NCBI GenBank assembly: GCA_039978075.1
Contig: JBDWCA010000007.1
Coordinates: forward strand, 135,085-199,084
Direction: 5' to 3'
Source of the DNA: Anderseniella sp039978075
GTDB taxonomy: Bacteria; Pseudomonadota; Alphaproteobacteria; Rhizobiales; Aestuariivirgaceae
Length of the DNA stretch: 64,000 nucleotides
A model generated the notes under the pieces. That model was not told the DNA's origin and made no database searches. It saw only the letters and a list, made by a program, of their open reading frames with translations. Positions 35,150 through 45,013 of this stretch are shown in pieces (positions within the stretch are counted from its first letter, which is position 1; every line of letters starts with the position of its first letter). The position numbers were made by a program, and so were the translations under genes.

Positions 35150-36505
35150 ATGAAACTGGCAGTCATCGGTGCTGGATATGTTGGACTGGTTTCGGCTGCG
35201 TGCTTTGCAGAGTTCGGGTTTTCCGTCACTTGCATTGACAAGGAAGTCGATAAGATTACTGCGCTTGAAGCAGGTAAAATTCCGATCTATGAGCCGGGCC
35301 TCGATCAAATCGTTCACAGTAATTTTGAAGCTGGCCGCCTGACTTTTTCCGTCGATCTCCAGTCTGCCGTGGCAGATGCAGATGTGGTGTTTATTGCGGT
35401 TGGAACGCCGACGAGGCGTGGCGAAGATGCTGCGGATTTGTCTTATGTGTTCGGAGCAGGTGCTGAGATCGCCGACGCCATGCAGGGCTTCACCGTTGTA
35501 GTAACCAAATCGACCGTTCCTGTAGGCACGGCGGCGAAGCTAAAAGATCTGATTTTGAAGACGCGTCCCAAAGCGGACTTTGAAGTGGCGTCCAATCCTG
35601 AATTCTTACGTGAAGGGTCTGCGGTCGAAGACTTTCTGCGGCCGGATCGCATTGTGTTGGGTGTGAGTTCAAAGCGGGCTGAAGCGCCGTTGCGGCAATT
35701 GTACCGGCCGCTGACACAAATGGATGTGCCGATTGTATTTACCTCCTGCCAGGCGGCTGAAGTCATTAAGTATGCCGCCAATACCTATCTTGCCACCCGG
35801 ATCGGGTTTGTGAACCAACTCGCAGATCTGTGTGAAAAAGTTGATGCAGATATTACTCACGTAACCCGGGGAATGGGACTCGACAAGCGAATTGGCCAGC
35901 ACTATCTGCAGCCTGGGCCTGGATTTGGAGGGTCGTGTTTCCCGAAGGATACAAGGGCACTTATGGTGACAGCCCGCGAACACAAGGCCCCATTTACGGT
36001 TGTTGAGGAGGTTGTCGAAGCCAACGAACGGCGCAAGCGCAGCCTGACCGAGCGGGTCACAAATGCAGTTGGCGGCGACCTGCAAGGCAAGCGCATTGCG
36101 GTTCTGGGGATCGCGTTCAAGGCAGATACTGATGATATTCGTGATGCGGCCTCACTTGTGCTGATCCCTGAAATTCAAGCAGGCGGCGCCGTTGTGGCCG
36201 CGTATGATCCGGCGGCCATGGAAAATGGCCGCAGGCAGTTTGACGACGTGCAATGGTGCGCTGATGCCTATTCTGCCGCCATGGATGCTGCAGCCGTGGT
36301 CATCCTGACGGAATGGAACGAGTTTCGCGGTCTGGACTTTACCAGACTGGCAAAATCTATGCGGGTGCCGGTGATGGTGGATTTTCGCAACCTGTTCTCG
36401 CTGCAGGATGTCGAAAACAGCGGCCTTGTTTACCATTCATTAGGCAGGGCGCAACATGATCAAACCAGTGGTACAGACAGGATTGCCCTGATTCGGTCGA
36501 GTTGA
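35150..36505 (+). CDS. ugd: UDP-glucose 6-dehydrogenase
   Basis: A 451-residue NAD-dependent dehydrogenase making UDP-glucuronate. The N-terminal Rossmann motif is VIGAGYVGLVSAACFAE; SKSTVPVGT-like and NPEFLREGSA motifs follow, and the catalytic cysteine is in FGGSCFPKDTRAL. CAAGGAAG precedes the ATG. The 4-epimerase at 58852 would convert its product into UDP-galacturonate. It has the usual length. Confidence 0.95.
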   Translation: MKLAVIGAGYVGLVSAACFAEFGFSVTCIDKEVDKITALEAGKIPIYEPGLDQIVHSNFEAGRLTFSVDLQSAVADADVVFIAVGTPTRRGEDAADLSYVFGAGAEIADAMQGFTVVVTKSTVPVGTAAKLKDLILKTRPKADFEVASNPEFLREGSAVEDFLRPDRIVLGVSSKRAEAPLRQLYRPLTQMDVPIVFTSCQAAEVIKYAANTYLATRIGFVNQLADLCEKVDADITHVTRGMGLDKRIGQHYLQPGPGFGGSCFPKDTRALMVTAREHKAPFTVVEEVVEANERRKRSLTERVTNAVGGDLQGKRIAVLGIAFKADTDDIRDAASLVLIPEIQAGGAVVAAYDPAAMENGRRQFDDVQWCADAYSAAMDAAAVVILTEWNEFRGLDFTRLAKSMRVPVMVDFRNLFSLQDVENSGLVYHSLGRAQHDQTSGTDRIALIRSS

Positions 36506-36547
36506 CCTGGATGGTGCAATCGCCCCATCCAGAAGTGAGACAGCTTA

Positions 36548-36955
36548 GTGAATTCGTATCCGTTGTCCAAGGTGCGTCCCCTTACAAAGATACTCATGGT
36601 GTGTTTGTGGACCATGATAGCAGTGAGTATCAGTTTCATTATCCATTTCGGCCTCTTCTCGAAGCCACCATTGTCATGGCTTTTGCTCGGATTATCGCGG
36701 TTTGATCTTGTGCTGCATGCGTTGGCATTTGCGTGTCTTGCGATACCATCGTTCATGTTGTTCCGATCCATGTTCACAACTGCAGTGAGTATATTTGCAC
36801 TGGGTGTCGGGTTGGAGATGGCGCAATGGACGACAATTTCTCGTGAAGCCTCCGTGGCTGATCTGGCCGCCAACTGTCTGGGTATTGCATGTGCTGCGTT
36901 CATTGTAGTGATGTTGAAGAGAGCGGATTTTGCGATTCTCCGGTCTGCCCCATAG
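36548..36955 (+). CDS. VanZ-like membrane protein
   Basis: A 135-residue protein with about four hydrophobic segments. FDLVLHALAFACLA and GVGLEMAQWTTISREASVADLAANCLGI match the conserved HxxAF, E-x-x-Q and R-x-x-x-x-x-D-x-x-AN pattern of VanZ-like proteins. The role of this family in Gram-negative envelopes is unclear. The start is a GTG at 36548; an ATG at 36596 is an alternative. Its stop codon lies inside repeat copy B. It interrupts the nucleotide-sugar genes without being an obvious part of synthesis. Confidence 0.75.
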   Translation: MNSYPLSKVRPLTKILMVCLWTMIAVSISFIIHFGLFSKPPLSWLLLGLSRFDLVLHALAFACLAIPSFMLFRSMFTTAVSIFALGVGLEMAQWTTISREASVADLAANCLGIACAAFIVVMLKRADFAILRSAP

Positions 36956-37025
36956 CAACATCGGCTGTCATGAACCCATGTTGCTATAGGACTTTGGAAA
37001 CGATCAGGTTTGTGATTTTTGGCTG
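36948..37025 (-). repeat. Dispersed palindromic element, copy B (inverted)
   Basis: On the minus strand this 78-bp stretch begins CAGCCAAAAATCACAAACC and ends with the hairpin TATAGCAACAT...ATGTTGCTATGG. It aligns with copy A over nearly its full length. It covers the VanZ-like stop codon and ends 96 bp before gmd. Confidence 0.7.
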
Positions 37026-37121
37026 ACTCAATCGAGAATCATCCTGATCCAGGCACAGCGGTCTGACACAACTGGTCCACTCCGGCAGACAACCTACCCT
37101 TCTGAAAGGTCTTACGTAACT

Positions 37122-38183
37122 GTGAAACGCGCGCTGATTACTGGCATTACCGGCCAGGACGGGGCCTATCTGGCCGAACTCCTTCTTGCCAAGGGCTATG
37201 AGGTGCATGGTGTTAAACGGCGTTCGTCGTCATTCAACACCGGGCGCATCGATCATCTTTATCACGATCCTCACGAACGTGGTGTGAAGATGTTCCTGCA
37301 CTTTGGTGACATGACCGACGCTACCAACCTCATTCGATTGATGCAGGAAATCCAGCCGGACGAAGTTTACAATCTGGCGGCTCAGTCGCACGTGCAGGTG
37401 AGCTTTGATACCGCAGAATATACCGCCAACGCAGATGGCATAGGGACCTTGCGGCTTCTCGAGGCAATGCGGCTCCTGAAGCTGGGAGACAAGACGCGAT
37501 TTTATCAGGCCTCAACGTCGGAGTTGTACGGCAAGGTGCAGGAGATACCTCAGTCCGAGACGACCCCGTTTTATCCACGCTCGCCTTACGCCGCCGCAAA
37601 GCTTTATGCATACTGGATCACCGTAAACTACCGGGAAGCGTATGGCTTTCACGCTTCAAACGGCATTCTGTTCAACCATGAAAGCCCGATCCGCGGGGAA
37701 ACATTTGTGACCCGCAAGATCACCCGGGCGGTGGCGGCAATTCATCTGGGACTTCAGGACATGTTGTATCTCGGCAACCTCGACGCCAAGCGCGACTGGG
37801 GACATGCGCGTGATTATGTGGAAGGCATGTGGCGGATTGTTCAGCACGATGAGCCGGATGACTTCGTATTGGCGACTGGCGAAACCCAGACGGTTCGATC
37901 ATTTGTCGATGCGGCGTTCAAGGAAGTTGGCACTGATATCGAATGGAGCGGTGAAGGAGTTGAGGAAACCGGCACGGACAAGGCATCCGGGCGGCTTCTG
38001 GTAAGTGTCGACCCGCGGTATTTCCGCCCCACGGAAGTGGAACTCCTGATCGGTGATCCAAGCAAGGCCAAAGAGAAGCTTGGCTGGAGTGCCACGACGA
38101 CACTATCGGAGCTGGTTTCAGAAATGGTTCGGGAAGATTTGAAGCAGGTGGCTGATGAGCACCGCAAAAACCGTCATGAGTGA
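37122..38183 (+). CDS. gmd: GDP-mannose 4,6-dehydratase
   Basis: A 353-residue short-chain dehydratase. GITGQDGAYLAELLL is the NADP-binding loop, VKRRSSSFNTGRI the cofactor-specificity segment, and YAAAKLYAYW carries the catalytic Tyr and Lys. It makes GDP-4-keto-6-deoxy-mannose. The start codon is GTG at 37122 with AAAGG upstream. It overlaps fcl by 29 bp, so the two enzymes of GDP-fucose synthesis are coupled. Confidence 0.96.
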   Translation: MKRALITGITGQDGAYLAELLLAKGYEVHGVKRRSSSFNTGRIDHLYHDPHERGVKMFLHFGDMTDATNLIRLMQEIQPDEVYNLAAQSHVQVSFDTAEYTANADGIGTLRLLEAMRLLKLGDKTRFYQASTSELYGKVQEIPQSETTPFYPRSPYAAAKLYAYWITVNYREAYGFHASNGILFNHESPIRGETFVTRKITRAVAAIHLGLQDMLYLGNLDAKRDWGHARDYVEGMWRIVQHDEPDDFVLATGETQTVRSFVDAAFKEVGTDIEWSGEGVEETGTDKASGRLLVSVDPRYFRPTEVELLIGDPSKAKEKLGWSATTTLSELVSEMVREDLKQVADEHRKNRHE

Positions 38184-39147
38184 CCCGGTCTTTTCTCTTC
38201 AAGGCAAGTCTGTCTGGGTGGCCGGTCACCGGGGCATGGTCGGCTCCGCTGTGGTTCGCAGACTGCAGTCTGAGGAATGTTCCGTACTGACGGCTGGCCG
38301 TGAAGATGCCGACTTTACCCGCCAGGAAGAGGTGGAGAGGTGGATGAACGCCAACCGGCCGCAAGTGGTGTTTCTGGCAGCCGCCAAAGTCGGTGGCATT
38401 CAGGCGAACAGCTCATACCCGGCACAGTTCCTTTATGAAAACCTGATGATCGAGGCGAATATTATTCACGCTGCGTTCAAGACTGGTGTCGAGAAGCTGG
38501 TTTTTCTCGGGTCGACCTGCATCTATCCGAAACTGGCGCCGCAGCCGATCCCGGAGGATGCTCTTCTAACCGGACCGCTTGAGCCGACCAATGAATGGTA
38601 TGCCATTGCCAAGATTGCTGGCATCAAGCTGTGTCAGGCATATCGCAAGCAATACGGGTGTGATTTCATTGCAGCCCAGCCGACGAACCTGTACGGCCCG
38701 GGCGATAATTATGACCTGGAGACATCTCATGTGCTGCCTGCGTTGTTGCGAAAAGCGCATGAAGCCAAGCTGTCGGGAACCAGGACATTGACGGTTTGGG
38801 GGTCGGGTGAGCCGCTGCGGGAATTCCTGCATGTGGATGATCTTGCCGATGCAGTGGTATTTCTCGCCAAGCATTATTCCGGTGAAGGACACATCAATGT
38901 CGGTTCAGGAGAAGAAGTGTCAATTCGTCAACTGGCCGAAACTATCTGCAAAGTGGTGGGCTTCGATGGACAACTGGAATTTGATACGTCGAAGCCCGAC
39001 GGCACACCTCGAAAACTGGCCGATGTGTCGAAGTTGAAAGCTTTGGGTTGGGACGGCGCGCGGTCACTTGAGGATGGCCAGAAGGCCACATATCTCGACT
39101 ATTGCCGAGAATACGGCCCAGCCACGTTGCAGGAAGATGCTCATTGA
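38155..39147 (+). CDS. fcl: GDP-L-fucose synthase
   Basis: A 330-residue epimerase-reductase. The N-terminal GHRGMVGSAVVRRL nucleotide-binding motif, FLGSTCIYPKLAPQPIPE and the catalytic Tyr/Lys in EWYAIAKIAG are characteristic. It converts the Gmd product to GDP-L-fucose with NADPH. The ATG at 38155 has AGGTGG upstream inside gmd; an ATG at 38176 would also retain the full fold. It has normal length. Confidence 0.96.
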   Translation: MSTAKTVMSDPVFSLQGKSVWVAGHRGMVGSAVVRRLQSEECSVLTAGREDADFTRQEEVERWMNANRPQVVFLAAAKVGGIQANSSYPAQFLYENLMIEANIIHAAFKTGVEKLVFLGSTCIYPKLAPQPIPEDALLTGPLEPTNEWYAIAKIAGIKLCQAYRKQYGCDFIAAQPTNLYGPGDNYDLETSHVLPALLRKAHEAKLSGTRTLTVWGSGEPLREFLHVDDLADAVVFLAKHYSGEGHINVGSGEEVSIRQLAETICKVVGFDGQLEFDTSKPDGTPRKLADVSKLKALGWDGARSLEDGQKATYLDYCREYGPATLQEDAH

Positions 39148-39280
39148 CCGCAGTCAGCCGGCTCACTCGCATGTATTGCAGGAGTTATCCAACTGAAAGA
39201 GCTGCCGTAACCTGCAGCTGTCGGCGACTGTTCTGGCTATCCACAGGCCTGCCGTCATGTAGACAGAAGGGGTATCGAAA

Positions 39281-41209
39281 ATGTGTGGCATAGCCGGATT
39301 TTTCACGGGCTCAAAAACAACGTGGTCTAACGGAAACAACTCCGTGCTCGATATGATGTCCGCAGCCATTGGACATCGCGGACCGGACTCAAACGGCACC
39401 TGGCGCGACCGCGCTGCCGGTGTTGCACTTGCACACCGACGGCTTGCGATCGTCGATCTTTCGCGCGCCGGGCACCAGCCGATGCATTCGTCCAACAAGC
39501 GCTACATCATTACCTACAACGGCGAAATCTATAATCATGCCAGCTTGCGTGAAAAGTTGACTGCAGAAGGCTTAGCCTCGGCATGGCGCGGTACCTCGGA
39601 TACAGAGACGCTACTGGCCTGTGTATGCGCCTGGGGTGTGGAGCGGACGCTGCGCGAGATTGTCGGCATGTTTGCGTTTGCGTTATGGGACAGTGAAGAG
39701 CGGGTGCTCACGCTTGCGCGGGATCGTATGGGTGAGAAACCGCTCTACTACGGTGTGCAGCGCAATACATTCATGTTTGCGTCCGAACTGAAGGCGATCC
39801 GCTGTCATCCGGACTTTGAAGGTGAAGTTGACCGTCGGGCGATCCAGCTGTTTCTGCAGTTTAATTATATACCGTCTCCGCGATCGATTTATTGCGGAAT
39901 CCGCAAATTGCCGGCCGGTAGTTATGTGCAGATATCTGCTGGCCAGATGGAGGCTGAACCGACCGAGTACTGGTCTTTTGCCGAAGGTGCCGAACAAGCG
40001 GCCGGGCAGCGGACCGACAAATCCATGACTGAAATGGCGGACGGGCTCGAGGCGGTTTTGGGCGCTGCCATAGAGCGCCAGCTTATGGCCGATGTACCCT
40101 TGGGGGCGCTGTTTTCAGGCGGTATTGATTCCTCAACCGTCGTCGCCTTGATGCAGGCTCGGTCAGCGCGCAAGGCGAAGACCTTTACGATTGGTTTCGA
40201 AGAACAATCCCATGACGAGTCCGGTTATGCCCGGGCGATTGCAAACCACCTGGGGACAGAACACACCGAACTCAGGTTGTCAGGCAGAGCCGCGTTGGAC
40301 CTGATACCCAAAATGCCGGATGTCTATGACGAACCGTTTGCCGATACTTCGCAGTTGCCAACCTATCTGCTTATGCAGTTGACCCGTGAGAATGTGACTG
40401 TTGCCTTGTCCGGCGACGGCGCTGACGAATTGTTTGGCGGCTACAGCCGTTATTCCACGATCCCAAAATTGTGGCGGTCGATGCGAGCAGTGCCGTATCC
40501 GATACGGCAGTCGCTTGGTCGGGCTGTCGGCATGTTACCGGGCCGCTGGACCGGCGCTCGCGGCCGGCGTCTGGGCGAAGCCCTAGCTGGTGCCGCCAGT
40601 TGTGACGAACTTTATCTGGCGGCCATAACGCAGAACCCCCGGTCGGACGCCATTGTAAGGGGAGAAACGGCAGCTTGTGACCTGCTGACCGATCCGGACA
40701 AATGGCCGCTTCACGGTGAAGGGCAGGCCCGTGTGATGGCGCTCGACGCCATAACCTACCTGCCCGATGATATCCTGGCCAAGGTTGACCGGGCTTCCAT
40801 GGCAGTGTCGCTGGAAACCCGCGCACCGTTCCTTGACCGGGATGTGGTGGAGTTTTCCTGGCGGGTTCCCCAGAGAATGAAAATGCAGAACGGTCGTGGC
40901 AAACTGGTGTTGCGCTCCGTGCTGTCCCGCTATGTTCCCGATGCCCTGATCGAAAGACCCAAGATGGGTTTCGGTGTGCCCGTAGATGCCTGGCTGCGCG
41001 GTCCACTGGTAGACTTTACTGAAAATGCCCTGTCGCGGAAGCGGTTGAGCGAGGAGGGGTTCCTGGATCCCGATGCAGTTCGGCAGATGTGGAAAAGTCA
41101 CCTCGCAGGTGACGGCGAGTACGGATACCAGTTGTGGTCAATCCTTATGTTTCAGGCGTGGCTTGATTCCGCCAGCTTCGGTTCCCTGGCGCAGGCCGAG
41201 GTTGCCTGA
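39281..41209 (+). CDS. asnB: Asparagine synthase (glutamine-hydrolysing), EPS-locus paralogue
   Basis: A 642-residue class B amidotransferase. The N-terminal MCGIAGFF keeps Cys2, the glutaminase nucleophile, and YNGEIYNHASL is the glutamine site. The synthetase domain has the PP-loop FSGGIDSSTVVAL and SGDGADELFGGYSRY. In capsule loci such enzymes can amidate uronic acids instead of aspartate; WbpS of Pseudomonas aeruginosa O6 is an example. Because two uronate-forming dehydrogenases lie in the locus, that role is plausible here. AGAAGG precedes the ATG. Confidence 0.92.
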   Translation: MCGIAGFFTGSKTTWSNGNNSVLDMMSAAIGHRGPDSNGTWRDRAAGVALAHRRLAIVDLSRAGHQPMHSSNKRYIITYNGEIYNHASLREKLTAEGLASAWRGTSDTETLLACVCAWGVERTLREIVGMFAFALWDSEERVLTLARDRMGEKPLYYGVQRNTFMFASELKAIRCHPDFEGEVDRRAIQLFLQFNYIPSPRSIYCGIRKLPAGSYVQISAGQMEAEPTEYWSFAEGAEQAAGQRTDKSMTEMADGLEAVLGAAIERQLMADVPLGALFSGGIDSSTVVALMQARSARKAKTFTIGFEEQSHDESGYARAIANHLGTEHTELRLSGRAALDLIPKMPDVYDEPFADTSQLPTYLLMQLTRENVTVALSGDGADELFGGYSRYSTIPKLWRSMRAVPYPIRQSLGRAVGMLPGRWTGARGRRLGEALAGAASCDELYLAAITQNPRSDAIVRGETAACDLLTDPDKWPLHGEGQARVMALDAITYLPDDILAKVDRASMAVSLETRAPFLDRDVVEFSWRVPQRMKMQNGRGKLVLRSVLSRYVPDALIERPKMGFGVPVDAWLRGPLVDFTENALSRKRLSEEGFLDPDAVRQMWKSHLAGDGEYGYQLWSILMFQAWLDSASFGSLAQAEVA

Positions 41210-41317
41210 TGCTGGGTCAATCTGGAGAATTCATGATGCAAAATAAATTTCCCGGCACCGTTTTTCTGTCGCCGCCGTCCCGCTGTGGATTCCTGCACGG
41301 ATCGGTCTTGTAGCTTC

Positions 41318-42610
41318 ATGTTGCGGCGCATAAGCCACGTTCTGGTGTTCAAGATACTGGGTGCGGGACTGACATTTTTTGTCCAGGTACTGCTCGCACG
41401 GCTGCTTGGTGTGGCTGACTATGGCGTTGTCACCTTTCTGCTGACCCTCCTTGGGTTTGCAACCCTGCTGGCGAAGTTCGGTTTCGACAATACCTGCATG
41501 CGGCTGGTATCAGAATACCGTGCGGCTCAGAACTGGCCTTTGATGATAGGCCTGATGATTGTGGCGGCAAGCACTGTAGCTGCCTTCGGCCTGCTGATTG
41601 CGGTTGGAATTGGTTATCTGGGCACCAGCACAACTCTGTTCCCCGAAGCCTATCGATCATACACACCACTGCTGCTGGGCCTGCTGCCGCTGCTGCCTCT
41701 TCAGAATGTTGCGGCAAGCATGGTTCGTGGCCTTGGTGCCCAGGCGGCGGCTGAAGTATCCGAAACCGCGTTCAGGCAGATGATGCTGCTTGCCTGCCTG
41801 GTGCTGCTGGTATTGTGGCGCGGCGGCGCGAGTGTTGAAGATGTTATCGGAGTTTACCTGTTCGCCACGGTTGCATCTGTCGGACTGGCCGTGTTGATGA
41901 TGTACTGGCATCGGCCACCGGAATTTCAGATGGTTGCTCCGCGCCTGCGTCTGCCGGAATGGTTTTCAACGACCAGCGCGTTGTTGCTCACCGGCGGGCT
42001 TTACCTGCTGATGTCACAGGTGGATATCCTCATGTTGGGGTGGCTGACAAGGCCGGAAGACGTGGCTGTGTACTCCGTTGCAAGCCGCATTACCGGCCTG
42101 CTGAGTATGGGACTTGCGGCGGCGATGATCGTGGTTGCGCCAAAGATTGCCGAGCTGCATGGCCGTTCTGCCTCGCGCCAGGAAATCCAGGGGCAGCTTG
42201 ATCGCACTGCGCGCTTCATTCTGATCTATATCGTCATCTCATCAGTTGCGCTTGTCATACTGGGCCAACCCATCCTGTACTTCTTTGGTGAAGGTTTCGT
42301 CGCGGCTTACGTACCCATGGTGATCCTGATCATGTCGCGGGTCGCCGAGGCGACTGCCGGTCCGGTAGGACAGCTACTGGCAATGATGGGCAAGCACTGG
42401 CTGGTGGGCCGGGTCCTGGTTCTGCCCGCGGTCACCAATATCGTTTTGAACCTGGTACTGATCCCGAGGATGGGGGTTAACGGTGCCGCGCTCGCGACAC
42501 TGATTTCTACCATTTTGTGGAACGGAATTCTGGTCTATTTCGCCTGGAGCCGATTTGGCCTGGACCCGACACTGCGTGCCGGACTGAGAGCACGTACGGA
42601 CTTTTCCTGA
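41318..42610 (+). CDS. Polysaccharide flippase (Wzx-like, MATE/MOP superfamily)
   Basis: A 430-residue membrane protein with about twelve to fourteen hydrophobic segments. The opening FKILGAGLTFFVQVLLARLLGVADYGVV is typical of Wzx/MOP polysaccharide transporters. It moves lipid-linked repeat units across the inner membrane. The ATG at 41318 was chosen; the frame extends to a GTG at 41285 that adds 11 unlikely residues. The 108-bp gap before it holds nothing recognised. Confidence 0.9.
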   Translation: MLRRISHVLVFKILGAGLTFFVQVLLARLLGVADYGVVTFLLTLLGFATLLAKFGFDNTCMRLVSEYRAAQNWPLMIGLMIVAASTVAAFGLLIAVGIGYLGTSTTLFPEAYRSYTPLLLGLLPLLPLQNVAASMVRGLGAQAAAEVSETAFRQMMLLACLVLLVLWRGGASVEDVIGVYLFATVASVGLAVLMMYWHRPPEFQMVAPRLRLPEWFSTTSALLLTGGLYLLMSQVDILMLGWLTRPEDVAVYSVASRITGLLSMGLAAAMIVVAPKIAELHGRSASRQEIQGQLDRTARFILIYIVISSVALVILGQPILYFFGEGFVAAYVPMVILIMSRVAEATAGPVGQLLAMMGKHWLVGRVLVLPAVTNIVLNLVLIPRMGVNGAALATLISTILWNGILVYFAWSRFGLDPTLRAGLRARTDFS

Positions 42611-42622
42611 AATAGAGCGAAA

Positions 42623-43513
42623 ATGATGAGTCAAGCCAACACCGAAAATGACTGTTGTCCAATGTGTTTTTCCGCGTCCATGGGGCCTCGAATAGTGCGC
42701 CCCGCAGCCCGGTTGAACGGGTACAGCCTGCGGGCGTGCCGTGATTGTGACAGTGTTACCGCCTGGCCGCGGACAGCGGCAGGTGCTGAGCATTATCATC
42801 ACGAAATGCCGGTGCTCAGATGGGAGTTTTCCGAGGTCGCAAACAGCCTGAAAATTGATGGCGTGAAGGATCGCGTGCTTGATGTGGGTTGCGGCGACGG
42901 TTCTTTCGTGCAGGTTCTGAAGGACAATGGCATTGCAGGTGTGGGGCTGGATTTTAATGAAGAGAACATTGCGGTTGCCCGCAAGAGAGGTCTGGACTGT
43001 CGATGCGTCGATCTGCGGGACCTGTCTCGCGACGACCGGTTTTCGGCACTCACGGCCTTTCATGTCATAGAACACCTGGAAGACCCGAAGGCGCTGCTGA
43101 TGTCCATGAAAGATCTTCTGGCAGATGGCGGGACAATCTACCTCTCATTTCCAAATGTAAAACGAGCAGCTTTGCGTTACCTGCGTGATGAAGCCGATTA
43201 TCCGCCCAATCATCTCAACCGCATATCCTATGAAGGCATGAAGCATCTGGCGCAATCTGCCGGTCTCGAAGTTGTGTCGTTCTCATGCGAGCCGCGTGAC
43301 GTGGATCTGAAAAAAGCAACCAGTCTGGCCGTCAATCGCGTGCTTGAAGCGGCAGGATTGCGCAATTGGGTCAAAGCGGGCGGTTTGCGCAACTATGCTA
43401 TCAAGGGTGCCATTTCAGGTGTGGTCCAGCCGTTTGTGATGTGGACGTCCCTGCGCCACGGGTCCGAACCGGGATATACCAGTCTCTACAAACTTCGGCG
43501 AACGGCGGATTGA
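42623..43513 (+). CDS. Class I SAM methyltransferase with N-terminal zinc-ribbon-like motif
   Basis: A 296-residue protein. Two Cys pairs (CCPMC and CRDC) near residues 10-40 look like a zinc ribbon. The SAM-binding motif is VLDVGCGDGSFVQVL, followed by an acidic motif II and FHVIEHLEDP, typical of Methyltransf_23-type enzymes. It could O-methylate a sugar or a lipid-linked intermediate; the acceptor is unknown. It starts 12 bp after the flippase. Confidence 0.87.
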   Translation: MMSQANTENDCCPMCFSASMGPRIVRPAARLNGYSLRACRDCDSVTAWPRTAAGAEHYHHEMPVLRWEFSEVANSLKIDGVKDRVLDVGCGDGSFVQVLKDNGIAGVGLDFNEENIAVARKRGLDCRCVDLRDLSRDDRFSALTAFHVIEHLEDPKALLMSMKDLLADGGTIYLSFPNVKRAALRYLRDEADYPPNHLNRISYEGMKHLAQSAGLEVVSFSCEPRDVDLKKATSLAVNRVLEAAGLRNWVKAGGLRNYAIKGAISGVVQPFVMWTSLRHGSEPGYTSLYKLRRTAD

Positions 43514-43555
43514 GGACATGAGTGTGATCGGAATCCCACAGGTGTTGCAAGGTCG

Positions 43556-44953
43556 ATGAACCCGCCTTTGTCAATCGGTTTGCCCATCACCTACTGGCTG
43601 ACAACGCGTCTGCCTTCGGCGGGAGCGAAATGCCAGTACGTCTTTGCCGTCGTCGGCCCGCAAATCGTGTGGTTGGCCTGGGTGACCGGTGGGCTGTACG
43701 TGCTGGGTGTCTTCGCGGCGTTGTTCGTGGCCATGATATGTGTGTACGAAGCCGGTTATCTGATCAATGATTACTGGTCGCAGCGCAGAGAAATGCAAGC
43801 CGGGCTGGCGGTGCGCAAAACGCCGCCCGCGCCTGTGCCGACGATTTACTGGTTATCTGGCGGACTGAGCCGGGCGCTGGTTGTGCTGGGTGCGTTGTGG
43901 ATCGTGGCGCAGCAAGGCCTTCAGGTTTGGGGTGCAGTGATCTATCTGGCTGTGCTGTTTGCAGTGTTTGTGGCGCACAATACGGTGCTTGGGTCCCGGC
44001 GTGTCGTGACTTTCTTCCTGCTTTATGTTGTACGCCTGCTGTTGCCTTTGGTGACGGTGCTGTTGCTGGCATTACCGGTCGGAATCGGCTCGTTGACTGG
44101 CTGGGTTGTATTTGCCGTGATCCTGAGCGGCGGCTTTGCAGTGTCTTATGGCATGAAGAAAAACTTTGTTCCTGCCCGCGTATCCGTGGCACAAATCGGA
44201 GGTGTGGAATTCCCGATCCTTGTGTCTGTGGTTTTCTCCATACCGCTGTTGTTGGCGGCTGGTGTTGCAGGTCTTGTTTTTGCTGCCGCGTACGACTTTG
44301 CCATCGCACTGCTTTTTCCGGTGGCTTATCTGTTTGCATACTGGATTGTGTGGTCGTCGCTGCGATATCTCGCAGAGGTTCGCAATGGCTTACATAGGGC
44401 CAAGACAGTGCTGAGCCATTGCCACACAAATTTTTCCCATGACGGCACGATTGAAGTTGCTGATTATGAAGCGTGGCTTGACCAGGATGCGCAGCGCACA
44501 GTGTACCTCACGGATCATGCTGAAGATTTCGATGCAAAGACATATGCTCGGTTGCGGGCAGCTTATCGGCACTTGTCTCCCAGGGTCGTGCCTGGCCTCG
44601 AATACCCCGTTGCCAAACAGCATATCCTGGTACAGGGGTTGGGCGAGTATGTGGATGTGGAAGGCCTGAAACCGGAGCAGGCCCTGACGAAACTGAGCGA
44701 GCGTTCGGAGCGCCTGATATGGGCTCATCCCAGGTTTTCCATGCGCAAACTGCTGTCGATCCAGTATTGGGCCGAGGCGCTGACCCTGCTTGCCGGAGTC
44801 GATGCGGTCGAATTCTACAACCCGAAAAACATATCCCGGCGGCGCTACATAATCATGATGCACGCCACGGCGTGGCTGTCCGGGGCGCTGTACGGACGGC
44901 GGCAATTATATCTCGGGGTTGACGCGCATCATCCCAAAGAGCTCCCGGGTTGA
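43556..44953 (+). CDS. Membrane (UbiA-like) protein fused to a C-terminal PHP phosphoesterase domain
   Basis: A 465-residue protein of unusual architecture. Residues 1-280 contain about eight hydrophobic helices and a loop EAGYLINDYWSQRREMQAG, which resembles the first NDxxD loop of UbiA prenyltransferases but lacks the third Asp. Residues 285-465 carry a PHP domain: HCHTNFSHDG (H288, H290), YLTDHAEDF, PGLEYP, WAHPRF and GVDAHH, all metal-ligand motifs in the correct order. PHP domains hydrolyse phosphoesters. A membrane-bound phosphatase acting on a lipid-linked phosphate is a reasonable guess, since it lies among flippase and polymerase genes. Confidence 0.72.
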   Translation: MNPPLSIGLPITYWLTTRLPSAGAKCQYVFAVVGPQIVWLAWVTGGLYVLGVFAALFVAMICVYEAGYLINDYWSQRREMQAGLAVRKTPPAPVPTIYWLSGGLSRALVVLGALWIVAQQGLQVWGAVIYLAVLFAVFVAHNTVLGSRRVVTFFLLYVVRLLLPLVTVLLLALPVGIGSLTGWVVFAVILSGGFAVSYGMKKNFVPARVSVAQIGGVEFPILVSVVFSIPLLLAAGVAGLVFAAAYDFAIALLFPVAYLFAYWIVWSSLRYLAEVRNGLHRAKTVLSHCHTNFSHDGTIEVADYEAWLDQDAQRTVYLTDHAEDFDAKTYARLRAAYRHLSPRVVPGLEYPVAKQHILVQGLGEYVDVEGLKPEQALTKLSERSERLIWAHPRFSMRKLLSIQYWAEALTLLAGVDAVEFYNPKNISRRRYIIMMHATAWLSGALYGRRQLYLGVDAHHPKELPG

Positions 44954-45013
44954 TCAGATTGGCGACAGAGATGGCTTTTTGTCCTGCCAAGCGTTGGCTC
45001 AGCAAGGTTCTGC

